The notes under the pieces are model-generated. The model worked only from the letters and a program-made list of their open reading frames with translations. It searched no databases and had not been told where the DNA came from. The translations under genes and the position numbers were made by a program. A stretch of 64,000 nt of DNA from 2-02-FULL-66-14 sp964638135 (GTDB lineage: Bacteria > Pseudomonadota > Gammaproteobacteria > Burkholderiales > SG8-39), in contig CAZXAR010000001.1 in assembly GCA_964638135.1 (NCBI GenBank), positions 1-64,000 on the forward strand. The letters are read 5' to 3'. Within the stretch, counting starts at the first letter, position 1. Every line of letters starts with the position of its first letter. Shown piece after piece: positions 24,211 through 32,667 of this stretch.

Positions 24211-25314
24211 ATGACGGTGAATCTGCTCGATTTCGACCGCGCCGCGATGGAGCGGCATTTTGCTCGCATCGGCGAGAAGCCGTTTCGCGCCCGGCAGGTG
24301 ATGCGCTGGATCCATCAGCGCGGCGCGCACGATGTCGACGCGATGACCGATCTCGCGAAGGCGTTGCGCATGCGTCTTGCGGCGTCGGCGAGCATCCTTC
24401 CGCCGCGCGTGGTGGGCGACAGCACGACGGACGACGGAACACGCAAGTGGCTGGTGCAGATCGATGGCGCGAACGCGGTCGAGTCGGTGTTCATTCCGGA
24501 ACCGCGGCGCGGGACGCTGTGCGTTTCCACGCAGGCGGGCTGCGCCCTGGACTGCGCGTTCTGCTCGACCGGCAAGCAGGGCTTCAACCGCAATCTGACC
24601 ACCGCGGAAATCATCGGCCAGTTGTGGATCGGCAACCGGGAGCTCGGCGGGAAAAGCGGCGAACGGCCGATCACCAACGTAGTCCTGATGGGAATGGGCG
24701 AGCCGCTGCTCAATCTGGACGCGGTGCTTCCGGCGCTCCACCTGATGCTCGACGACGACGCCTACGGGCTTTCGCGCCGGCGCGTCACCGTATCCACTTC
24801 CGGCGTGGTCCCCGGAATCGACCGGCTGCGCGACGAATGCCCGGTGGCACTCGCCGTCTCCCTGCACGCGCCCGACGATCACCTGCGCGATCGCCTGGTT
24901 CCGATCAACCGCCGGTATCCGGTCCGCGAGCTGCTCGCGGCCTGCAACCGGTACCTGGAGCGCGCGCCGCGCGACTTCATCACGTTCGAGTACGTGATGC
25001 TGGAGGGCGTGAACGACTCGCCGGCGCAGGCACGCGCGCTGCTGCGGCTCGCGGAGCGGGTGCGCTGCAAGTTCAACCTGATTCCGTTCAATCCGTTTCC
25101 CGGAACCGCCTTCACGCGCTCCAGTCCGGAACGGATCAGCGGGTTTGCCGAGGTGCTGCGCCGGGCGGGAATCACGGTCACCACGCGCAGGACGCGCGGC
25201 GAGTCGATCGACGCGGCCTGCGGCCAGCTCGCCGGCGAAGTCTCCGACCGCACGCGCCGCACGGCCGACGGAGCGCGGCGCCACCGCGTTCCGATCCGGG
25301 AGCTCAGCGCATGA
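24211..25314 (+). CDS. rlmN: Dual-specificity rRNA/tRNA adenine-C2 methyltransferase RlmN
   Basis: A 367-residue radical-SAM enzyme that methylates A2503 of 23S rRNA and A37 of tRNAs. The cluster motif is CALDCAFCSTGKQGF near residues 110-124; NVVLMGMGEPLLN and the C-terminal methyl-carrying Cys in RGESIDAACGQLAGE are present. The ATG at 24211 is the homologue start; a longer frame begins inside ndk. Its stop overlaps the pilW ATG (ATGA). ndk-rlmN-pilW is a common proteobacterial order. Confidence 0.98.
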   Translation: MTVNLLDFDRAAMERHFARIGEKPFRARQVMRWIHQRGAHDVDAMTDLAKALRMRLAASASILPPRVVGDSTTDDGTRKWLVQIDGANAVESVFIPEPRRGTLCVSTQAGCALDCAFCSTGKQGFNRNLTTAEIIGQLWIGNRELGGKSGERPITNVVLMGMGEPLLNLDAVLPALHLMLDDDAYGLSRRRVTVSTSGVVPGIDRLRDECPVALAVSLHAPDDHLRDRLVPINRRYPVRELLAACNRYLERAPRDFITFEYVMLEGVNDSPAQARALLRLAERVRCKFNLIPFNPFPGTAFTRSSPERISGFAEVLRRAGITVTTRRTRGESIDAACGQLAGEVSDRTRRTADGARRHRVPIRELSA

Positions 25315-26093
25315 ATCCGCTGTTGCGTGCTGCGGTGTTCCTTGCGATCGGGGGATGCGCGGTGCCGCCACAGGCTCCGGAGCCGGTCGCCGAGACCGGC
25401 ACCATCAAGGGAGAGGTCGGGGATCCGCGCAATCGCGCCAAGATCCACACCGAGCTCGCCTCGCTCTATTTTCAGCGCGGCAACATGGGCGTGGCGCTCG
25501 AGGAGTTGCGCATTGCGATCGCGGCGGACCCGGCCTACGCGCAGGCGTACGGCATGTTCGGACTGGTCTACATGGAACTGCGCGAGCTGAAGCTCGCGGA
25601 ACAGAATTTCCAGCGCGCGCTGGGGCTCGCGCCGCAGGATCCGGACCTGAACCACAACTACGGCTGGTTCCTGTGCCAGATCGGTCGCGAAAGCGACGGC
25701 ATCAAGTACTTCGTGCAGGCGACCCAGAACCCGCTTTACACGACGCCGTCGCGCTCATTCGCGGCGGCAGGAATCTGCGCGCTGCGCAAGGACCGGATCG
25801 GCGAGGCGGAAGGATTTTTCCAGCGCGCGCTCAAGGTCGAACCGGACGACCCCGCCTCGCTCCTGCAGCTCGGGCTGATTCGCTACCGGCAGGGGAATTA
25901 CAGCGACTCGCGTACGCTCGTCTCGCGTTTCAACAAGCTGATCGAGCCGACCCCCGAATCGCTCTGGCTGGCGCTGCGGATCGAGCGCAAGCTCGGCGAC
26001 CGGATGGCCGAGGCGAGCTTCGCCAGCCAGCTGAGCCGGCGCTATCCCGGATCGCGCGAGCACCAGCTTCTCCAGCGCGGCGATTTCGACTGA
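25311..26093 (+). CDS. pilW: Type IV pilus biogenesis lipoprotein PilW/PilF (TPR)
   Basis: A 260-residue TPR protein. The N-terminus MNPLLRAAVFLAIGGC reads as a lipoprotein signal with the modified Cys at 16, placing it in the outer membrane facing the periplasm. About five TPR repeats follow (for example ELASLYFQRGNMGVALEELR near 45-64 and NHNYGWFLCQIGRESDGIKY). PilW/PilF helps the secretin form multimers in the outer membrane. The call rests on the TPR pattern plus position between rlmN and rodZ. Confidence 0.9.
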   Translation: MNPLLRAAVFLAIGGCAVPPQAPEPVAETGTIKGEVGDPRNRAKIHTELASLYFQRGNMGVALEELRIAIAADPAYAQAYGMFGLVYMELRELKLAEQNFQRALGLAPQDPDLNHNYGWFLCQIGRESDGIKYFVQATQNPLYTTPSRSFAAAGICALRKDRIGEAEGFFQRALKVEPDDPASLLQLGLIRYRQGNYSDSRTLVSRFNKLIEPTPESLWLALRIERKLGDRMAEASFASQLSRRYPGSREHQLLQRGDFD

Positions 26094-26096
26094 ACC

Positions 26097-26933
26097 ATGG
26101 AGCGCGAGCGCACCGGACCATCGGCGGCAGCAGCGACGTCGAGCGTTGCGGCGAGCGTCGGCGAGATGCTTGCCGACCGGCGGCGTGCACTCGGGCTTTC
26201 CGTCGAGGACGTGGCGCTCAAGCTGAAATTCAGGGTCCGGCAGATCGAAGCGCTGGAACGGGGACGATTCGAGCGGCTGTCCGGTCCGACGTTCGTGCGC
26301 GGGATGGTTCGCGCCTACGCGCGGCTCGTCGGCCTGGAGCCCGATCCGCTGATCGAGCGCATGGCAGCCTGCTTCGCGATGCCGGAGGATCGACTTTCGG
26401 CATTGGCGATGCGAAGGCCGATCCCGTTCTCGGACGGCGCGAAGCGCGCCAACCTTCCCTATGCAATCCTGTCGGTAGCGGTCCTCGGGGTGATCGCCGC
26501 GGTCGCCTGGGAGTGGCACGACGAGCGCGCCGGGCGAAACCGGCTCACGTTCGTGCGTGCGGCGCAGATCCCGCTCGAGCCGGCACGCGCGCCGGTGGAG
26601 ATCACCGCGACCGCGCCCATCGCCGCGGAGCTGCCTGCGGTGGCGCAGGAGCGCGACCGTCCGGCCGACGCGGCTGCCCCAGAGGCGAGCGACGGCACGC
26701 GCCGGCTTACGCTGCGATTCGACGGCGATTCCTGGGTGGAAATTCGCGCGCGCGGCGGGGGAATCGTGCTTTCGCGGCTCAATTCCGCCGGAACCGAGCG
26801 CGTCATCGAGGGCCGGCCGCCGTTCAACCTCGTGATTGGTAACGCGCAGCAGGTCCGGCTGCGCTACGACGATCGCCCGATCGACCTGGCGCCGCACCTC
26901 AAGTCCGACGTGGCGCGGTTGCGGCTGGAGTGA
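26097..26933 (+). CDS. rodZ: Cytoskeletal protein RodZ
   Basis: A 278-residue cell-shape protein that links MreB to the wall machinery. The cytoplasmic helix-turn-helix domain (VGEMLADRRRALGLSVEDVA near residues 21-40, then RQIEALERGRFERLSG) is followed by a membrane helix (YAILSVAVLGVIAAVAWEW near 121-139) and a periplasmic DUF4115 domain with LRFDGDSWVEIRARGG and PPFNLVIGNAQQVRLRYD. The linker is shorter than in E. coli. It overlaps ispG by GTGA. Confidence 0.93.
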   Translation: MERERTGPSAAAATSSVAASVGEMLADRRRALGLSVEDVALKLKFRVRQIEALERGRFERLSGPTFVRGMVRAYARLVGLEPDPLIERMAACFAMPEDRLSALAMRRPIPFSDGAKRANLPYAILSVAVLGVIAAVAWEWHDERAGRNRLTFVRAAQIPLEPARAPVEITATAPIAAELPAVAQERDRPADAAAPEASDGTRRLTLRFDGDSWVEIRARGGGIVLSRLNSAGTERVIEGRPPFNLVIGNAQQVRLRYDDRPIDLAPHLKSDVARLRLE

Positions 26934-28252
26934 CCGTGTCGGTTCGCAGGCTCTCGACCCGGGTGCAGGTCGGCGGTGTGGCGATCGGCGGCGGCGCGCC
27001 GATCGTCGTGCAGTCGATGACCAACACGGACACCGCGGACGCGGAGGCGACGGCGCGGCAGGTGGCCGAGCTTTGGCGCGCGGGTTCCGAGCTGGTGCGG
27101 ATCACCGTGAACACGCCCGAAGCGGCGGCGCAGGTCGCGGAGATCCGCGCGCGGCTCGACCGAGCGGGTTGCGAGGTCCCCCTGGTCGGCGATTTTCACT
27201 TTAACGGCCACAAATTGCTGGCGCAGTACCCCGATTGCGCCAGGGCGCTTGCCAAGTACCGCATCAATCCCGGCAATGTCGGCAAGGGCGCGAGGCGCGA
27301 TGAGCAGTTCGCGACCATGATCGAGGCGGCGCTGCGCTGGGACAAGCCGGTTCGCATCGGCGTCAATTGGGGCTCGCTCGATCCCGAACTGCTTGCGCGC
27401 GTGATGGACGAAAACGCGGCGCGAAGCGAGCCGCTGTCGGCCGCCGAAGTCGTGCGCGAGGCCCTGGTGCGCTCCGCGCTCGAATCCGCACAGCAGGCGC
27501 AGTCGCTCGGGCTCGGTGCGGACCGGATCGTGATCTCGTGCAAGGTGAGCGGCGTGCAGGACCTCGTCGCCGTCTACCGCGAACTCGCGGGCCGCTGCGG
27601 CCATGCGCTGCACCTCGGGCTCACGGAAGCGGGAATGGGCTCCAAGGGGATCGTCGCCTCGAGTGCCGCGATGGCGATTCTGCTGCAGGAAGGCATCGGC
27701 GACACGATTCGCGTTTCCCTCACGCCGGAACCGGGCGGGGACCGCACGCGCGAGGTCGTGGTGGCACAGGAGCTGCTGCAGACGATGGGGTTGCGCAGCT
27801 TCACGCCGCTGGTCGCGGCATGCCCGGGGTGCGGGCGAACCGCGAGCACCTTCTTTCAGGAACTGGCGGACCGGATCCAGTCGTACCTGCGCGCGCAGAT
27901 GCCCGCCTGGCGCGAGCGCTATCCCGGCGTCGAGGAGATGCGCGTCGCCGTGATGGGCTGCGTGGTGAACGGACCCGGGGAATCCAAGCACGCCGACATC
28001 GGCATCAGCCTGCCGGGCACCAACGAGTTCCCGGTCGCGCCGGTTTACGTGGACGGCGAAAAGACCGTCACGCTCAAGGGCGAGCGCATCGCCGAGGAAT
28101 TCGAGGCGATCGTCGAGGCGTATGTGCGCAAGAGATTCGCCCCCGAAGCACGGCGGGGCGTGCGCGCGGACGAGAATGCGTCCGGCCGTCCGCGCGGCCC
28201 GCTCGCCGGGGGCGCCGGCACCCAGCGCATTTCCATCAAGCCGCAGTCATGA
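26930..28252 (+). CDS. ispG: 4-hydroxy-3-methylbut-2-enyl diphosphate synthase (flavodoxin)
   Basis: A 440-residue enzyme of the MEP isoprenoid pathway, using a 4Fe-4S cluster. It has the TIM-barrel part (GGAPIVVQSMTNTDTADAEA near residues 20-39, YRINPGNVG) and the C-terminal cluster cysteines in ACPGCGRTAST and GCVVNGPGES. It is longer than E. coli IspG and ends with about 30 low-complexity residues. The GTG overlaps the rodZ stop; the stop overlaps the hisS ATG (ATGA). Confidence 0.97.
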   Translation: MTVSVRRLSTRVQVGGVAIGGGAPIVVQSMTNTDTADAEATARQVAELWRAGSELVRITVNTPEAAAQVAEIRARLDRAGCEVPLVGDFHFNGHKLLAQYPDCARALAKYRINPGNVGKGARRDEQFATMIEAALRWDKPVRIGVNWGSLDPELLARVMDENAARSEPLSAAEVVREALVRSALESAQQAQSLGLGADRIVISCKVSGVQDLVAVYRELAGRCGHALHLGLTEAGMGSKGIVASSAAMAILLQEGIGDTIRVSLTPEPGGDRTREVVVAQELLQTMGLRSFTPLVAACPGCGRTASTFFQELADRIQSYLRAQMPAWRERYPGVEEMRVAVMGCVVNGPGESKHADIGISLPGTNEFPVAPVYVDGEKTVTLKGERIAEEFEAIVEAYVRKRFAPEARRGVRADENASGRPRGPLAGGAGTQRISIKPQS

Positions 28253-29520
28253 CCGCAATCCAGGCGATCCGCGGCATGAACGACGTGCTGCCGGATGAGG
28301 CGGCGCTGTGGCTCGCGTTCGAGCACAAGCTCGAGAATTGGCTCGAGCGCTGGGGCTATCGGAACGTGCGCATGCCGCTGGTCGAGAGTACGGCCCTGTT
28401 TCGGCGCGCGATCGGCGAGGCGACCGACATCGTCGAAAAGGAGATGTATTCGTGGCGCGATGAGCTGAACCGGGAGGAACTGACGCTGCGTCCGGAGGGC
28501 ACGGCATCCTGCGTGCGCGCGGCGATCGAGCACAACCTGCTGTACGACGGGCCCAAGCGGCTCTGGTATGCCGGCCCGATGTACCGGCACGAGCGGCCGC
28601 AGAAGGGGCGCTATCGCCAGTTCCACCAGTACGGCGCGGAGGCGCTTGGCTTTCCCGGCCCGGACGTCGATGCCGAACTGATCGTCATGTGCGCGCGCCT
28701 GTGGCAGGAGTTCGGCCTGGAGGGGATCCGCCTGGAGCTCAACACCATCGGCACGCCGCAGGAACGCGCGCGCTACCGTGCCGACCTGGTGAAGCACTTC
28801 GAGGCGCACGCGGCAAAGCTCGACGCGGACGCGAAGCGGCGCCTGCACACGAACCCCTTGCGCATTCTCGATTCCAAGAATCCCGCGGTGCGGCAGGTGG
28901 TCGAAGCGGCCCCGGACATGCAGCACTACCTCGGCGAGCATTCGCGCACCCATTTCGAAGGCCTCACGAAGCTGCTCGCTGCCGCCAACGTCACGTATGT
29001 AATGAATCCGCGCCTGGTTCGCGGCCTGGATTACTACAACGGCACCGTCTTCGAGTGGGTTTCGGACCGGCTCGGCGCACAGGGCACGGTGTGCGGCGGC
29101 GGCCGCTACGACGGCTTGTTTGCGCTGCTGGGCGGCAAGCCTGCGCCGGCGGTCGGTTTTGCACTGGGATGCGAACGTCTCGTCACGCTGCTCAAGGACT
29201 GCGGGCGCGCGCCCGCAGTCCCGGCTCCGGACGCCTACGTCCTGCAGCAGGGAGAGGGGACGTTCGAATTCGCGTTCGCGATCTCGGATGCGTTGCGTGC
29301 GGCCGGTTACTCGATCGTGCAGCACGCGGGCGGGGGCAGCTTCAAGTCGCAGATGAAGAAGGCCGACGCGAGCGGCGCCACGCTCGCGCTGATCGTCGGC
29401 GAAGACGAATTGCGCGCGGGCGAGGTCACGGTCAAGCCGTTGCGCGACGGGCGGGCGCAGCTGCGCGTCGCGCGCGCCGCGATCGTCGCCCGCCTGCCCG
29501 AATTCCTGAAAGGCGGATAG
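28249..29520 (+). CDS. hisS: Histidyl-tRNA synthetase
   Basis: A 423-residue class II synthetase. Motif 2 is MYRHERPQKGRYRQFHQYGA near residues 109-128; the histidine-binding loops are RGLDYYNGTVFEW and CGGGRYDGL; motif 3 includes AVGFALGCERL. The anticodon-binding domain occupies the last 95 residues. The ATG overlaps the ispG stop. ispG-hisS-yfgM-bamB-der is the conserved order. Confidence 0.98.
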   Translation: MTAIQAIRGMNDVLPDEAALWLAFEHKLENWLERWGYRNVRMPLVESTALFRRAIGEATDIVEKEMYSWRDELNREELTLRPEGTASCVRAAIEHNLLYDGPKRLWYAGPMYRHERPQKGRYRQFHQYGAEALGFPGPDVDAELIVMCARLWQEFGLEGIRLELNTIGTPQERARYRADLVKHFEAHAAKLDADAKRRLHTNPLRILDSKNPAVRQVVEAAPDMQHYLGEHSRTHFEGLTKLLAAANVTYVMNPRLVRGLDYYNGTVFEWVSDRLGAQGTVCGGGRYDGLFALLGGKPAPAVGFALGCERLVTLLKDCGRAPAVPAPDAYVLQQGEGTFEFAFAISDALRAAGYSIVQHAGGGSFKSQMKKADASGATLALIVGEDELRAGEVTVKPLRDGRAQLRVARAAIVARLPEFLKGG

Positions 29521-29522
29521 CC

Positions 29523-30164
29523 ATGGCAATGCAGAACCTGGACCTGGAAGAGCAGGAGCAGCTTGCTGCGCTGAAGGGATGGTGGAAGGACAACGGCAAC
29601 CTGGTGCTCGGCCTCATTGCGGCGGCGGCATTTTCGGTTGCCGCGTGGCAGGGCTGGAACTGGTACCAGCGCACGCAGGGGCTGCAGGCGAGCGCGCTCT
29701 ACGAGGCGCTTTCCAAGGCGACCCAGGGCGGCGACGCGAAGGCGGTGCGGGACGCAGGCGGCGCCCTCGTGGAAGGCTTTCCGCGCACGCTGTATGCGAG
29801 CATGGGCGCGCTCGCGTCGGCACGCTTCCACTTCGAACGCAACGACCTGAAAAGCGCCAAGGCGCAGCTGCAGTGGGTGATCGAGCGCGCTCCGTCGGAC
29901 GAACTGCGCGACATCGCGCGCCTGCGCTTCGCCGCGCTGCTGCTGGACGAGAAGGCCTACGACGACGCCCTCCGGGAGCTGGAAGCAAAGCACGGCGCGG
30001 CGTTCGCGGCGCAGTTTGCGACGCTCAAGGGCGATGTCTTCGTCGCCAAGGGCCAGAACGCAGAAGCGAAGACGGCGTACCGGCTGGCCCTGGAGAAGGC
30101 CCACAAGACCGACGACGCGTTGCGCGCCGGCGTGCAGTTGCGCCTGGATGCGCTCGGAGGCTAG
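29523..30164 (+). CDS. yfgM: YfgM-family periplasmic TPR protein
   Basis: A 213-residue protein with one N-terminal membrane helix (GNLVLGLIAAAAFSVAAWQG near residues 25-44) and a periplasmic TPR domain (SARFHFERNDLKSAKAQLQW, KGQNAEAKTAYRLALEKA). YfgM in E. coli associates with the SecYEG translocon and the chaperone PpiD (family knowledge). It lies 2 bases after hisS and 2 before bamB. Confidence 0.93.
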   Translation: MAMQNLDLEEQEQLAALKGWWKDNGNLVLGLIAAAAFSVAAWQGWNWYQRTQGLQASALYEALSKATQGGDAKAVRDAGGALVEGFPRTLYASMGALASARFHFERNDLKSAKAQLQWVIERAPSDELRDIARLRFAALLLDEKAYDDALRELEAKHGAAFAAQFATLKGDVFVAKGQNAEAKTAYRLALEKAHKTDDALRAGVQLRLDALGG

Positions 30165-30166
30165 GC

Positions 30167-31324
30167 GTGCGGCGCATTCTGCCACTGCTCGCGGCGGCGG
30201 CGCTTTCGGCCTGCTCGAGCATGCCGAGCCTCAATCCGATCGACTGGTTCTCGGCAAGTTCGTCGGGGCCGAAGCCGGCCCAACTTCCGGCGCTGACCAA
30301 CCCGCCGCCCGTGCGTGTGCTCTGGTCCGCCGCGCTTGGCACGGCCGACGCGTACGTTTTCAGTCCGGCACTCGCCGGCGAGAGCGTGTATGCCGCGGCG
30401 CGCGACGGCACCGTGGCGCGGCTCGAGGCATCGAACGGCCAGGTGCGCTGGCGAACATCGGTCGGGACGCGGATTTCCGCCGGCGTCGGCAGCGACGGCA
30501 GCCTCGCCGTGGTTGCGACCGAGGAAGGCGAGGTGTACGCGCTCGAGGCGCGGACCGGGGTGCTGCGCTGGAAGGCGCGCGTCTCGAGCGAAGTGCTCGC
30601 CGCTCCCGCGGTGGGCGGCGAGCTCGTGCTGGTGCGCAGCGCCGACAGCCGCATCTTCGCGTTTGCGGCCACCGACGGCAGGCGCCGCTGGGTATTTCAG
30701 CGCGCCGCCGCGCCTCTCATCGTGCGCTCGCCGGCGGGCGTCACGCTGCATCAGGGTCTCGCTTATGCCGGATTTTCGGGCGGCAAGCTGGTGGCGATCG
30801 CGCTCAGCAACGGCGGCGCGCGCTGGGAAGCGACCGTGGCGGTGCCGAAAGGTGCGACCGAGCTCGAGCGCGTCACCGACATCGTCGGCAATCCCACCGT
30901 GCAGGGCCGCGAGGTGTGCGCGGCCGCGTACCAGGGACGCGTCGCCTGCTACGACGCGCAAAGCGGCGCGCAGCAGTGGGCGCGCGAGATGTCGACGCTG
31001 ACCGGCGTGTCGTTCGACCCGCGCTACGCCTTCGTGAGCGATGATCAGGGCGCGGTGCACGCACTTGATCGCACGAACGGACGCAGCGTCTGGAAGCAGG
31101 ACCGGCTTGCGCACCGCCGCCTGTCGCTGCCCGTGCCGACGGGAAGCGAGCTCGCGGTGGGCGACTTCGAAGGGCATGTGCATTTTCTGGCGCGGGATGC
31201 GGGCACCTTTGTCGCGCGCGCGGCGACCGATGGCAGTCCGGTGCGGGCAGCGCCGCTGACCCTGTCTTTCGGAGTGCTGGTGCAGACGCGCAACGGCGGA
31301 CTGTACGCACTCGGCCTGCGGTGA
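30167..31324 (+). CDS. bamB: Outer-membrane protein assembly factor BamB
   Basis: A 385-residue lipoprotein of the BAM complex, which inserts beta-barrel proteins in the outer membrane. The signal ILPLLAAAALSAC has a lipobox with Cys near 16. The rest is an eight-bladed PQQ-like beta-propeller, seen as repeats such as VYALEARTGVLRWKARV and ACYDAQSGAQQWAREM. The GTG start is set by the signal peptide. Its stop overlaps the der GTG (GTGA). Confidence 0.95.
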   Translation: MRRILPLLAAAALSACSSMPSLNPIDWFSASSSGPKPAQLPALTNPPPVRVLWSAALGTADAYVFSPALAGESVYAAARDGTVARLEASNGQVRWRTSVGTRISAGVGSDGSLAVVATEEGEVYALEARTGVLRWKARVSSEVLAAPAVGGELVLVRSADSRIFAFAATDGRRRWVFQRAAAPLIVRSPAGVTLHQGLAYAGFSGGKLVAIALSNGGARWEATVAVPKGATELERVTDIVGNPTVQGREVCAAAYQGRVACYDAQSGAQQWAREMSTLTGVSFDPRYAFVSDDQGAVHALDRTNGRSVWKQDRLAHRRLSLPVPTGSELAVGDFEGHVHFLARDAGTFVARAATDGSPVRAAPLTLSFGVLVQTRNGGLYALGLR

Positions 31325-32667
31325 AGCCGATCCTCGCCCTGGTGGGGCGACCGAACGTCGGAAAATCGACGCTCTTCAACCGCCTCACGCGCAGGCGCGA
31401 TGCAATCGTCGTCGACGTGCCCGGCGTGACGCGCGACCGGCACTACGGCGAGGGGCGGCTCGGCGGCCGCGCCTTCCTTGCGATCGACACCGGGGGGCTC
31501 GATCCCGCAGCCAAGCAGGGAATCTTCGCGCAGATGGCGCGCCAGGCCGAGCAGGCGATCGCGGAAGCCGATGCCGTGATCTTCATCGCCGACGCGCGCA
31601 GCGGGCTCGCTGCCGGCGACCGTGAGATCGCTGCGCGGCTGCGGCGCATCCATTCGAAAATCTGGGTCGCGGTGAACAAGGCCGAGGGGCTTGCGCCCGA
31701 CGCGGCGACCGCGGAGTTCCACGCGCTGGGGCTGGGCCGACCGACGGCCATTTCCGCCGCGCACGGCACCGGAGTCCGGGAACTGCTGGAGGCGGTGCTG
31801 GCCGTCTTTCCGGAGGACGAGGAAGCGCACGACCGCGGCGAAGCAAGCGACGGCCACCCGCGCGTGGCGATCGTCGGCAGGCCGAATGTGGGCAAGTCCA
31901 CGCTCGTGAATACGCTCGTGGGCGAGGAGCGCGTCATCGTCTTCGATCAGCCGGGCACCACGCGCGACGCGATCGAGGTGAGCTTCGAGCGCGGCGGGCG
32001 GCCGTACACGCTGGTGGACACCGCCGGGCTGCGCAAGCGCGGCAAGAGTGGCGCCGAAGTCGAACGCTTCTCCATCGTGCGGACATTGCAGGCGATCGAA
32101 GCGTCCAACGTGGAGGTGCTGCTGCTCGACGCAACCGAGGGCATCAGCGAGCAGGACGCGCACGTCGCCGGATACATCCTCGAGCGCGGGCGCGCGGTGG
32201 TCCTGGCGGTGAACAAGTGGGATGCCGCGGACCGCGACACGCGCGCGCGCCTCAAGTCCGAACTGCAGTGGAAGCTCGGCTTTCTCGCTTTTGCCGAGAC
32301 GCACTTCGTCTCGGCCAAGTACGGCAAGGGCCTCGCGGACCTCGTGAAATCGATCGATCGCGCTTACGCGGCGGCGCACGCCAAGCTTTCGACCCCGCGC
32401 CTCACCCGCACCCTGATCGCCGCGGTCGCGCGCCAGGCGCCGCCGCGCAAGGGCTACGCGCGCCCCAAGATGCGCTATGCGCACCAGGGCGGCTCCAATC
32501 CGCCGCGCATCGTGATCCACGGCAACACGCTCGATCGCGTCCCTGACGGCTACCGGCGATACCTCGAAGGCGTTTTCCGCAAGGCCTTCGGCCTGGTCGG
32601 GACGCCGGTTGCGATCGAATTCCGCACTGGCGTCAACCCGTATGCGGGACGGCGGGCCTCGAGATAG
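31321..32667 (+). CDS. der: Ribosome-associated GTPase Der (EngA)
   Basis: A 448-residue protein with two GTPase domains and a C-terminal KH-like domain, needed for 50S ribosome assembly. Domain 1: GRPNVGKSTLFN near residues 9-20, DTGGLD, and NKAEG in place of NKxD, as is usual in this group. Domain 2: GRPNVGKSTLVN near 186-197, DTAGLRKRGK and NKWD. The KH domain ends with GVNPYAGRR. The last 118 bases overlap the convergent oxidoreductase gene. Confidence 0.97.
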   Translation: MKPILALVGRPNVGKSTLFNRLTRRRDAIVVDVPGVTRDRHYGEGRLGGRAFLAIDTGGLDPAAKQGIFAQMARQAEQAIAEADAVIFIADARSGLAAGDREIAARLRRIHSKIWVAVNKAEGLAPDAATAEFHALGLGRPTAISAAHGTGVRELLEAVLAVFPEDEEAHDRGEASDGHPRVAIVGRPNVGKSTLVNTLVGEERVIVFDQPGTTRDAIEVSFERGGRPYTLVDTAGLRKRGKSGAEVERFSIVRTLQAIEASNVEVLLLDATEGISEQDAHVAGYILERGRAVVLAVNKWDAADRDTRARLKSELQWKLGFLAFAETHFVSAKYGKGLADLVKSIDRAYAAAHAKLSTPRLTRTLIAAVARQAPPRKGYARPKMRYAHQGGSNPPRIVIHGNTLDRVPDGYRRYLEGVFRKAFGLVGTPVAIEFRTGVNPYAGRRASR

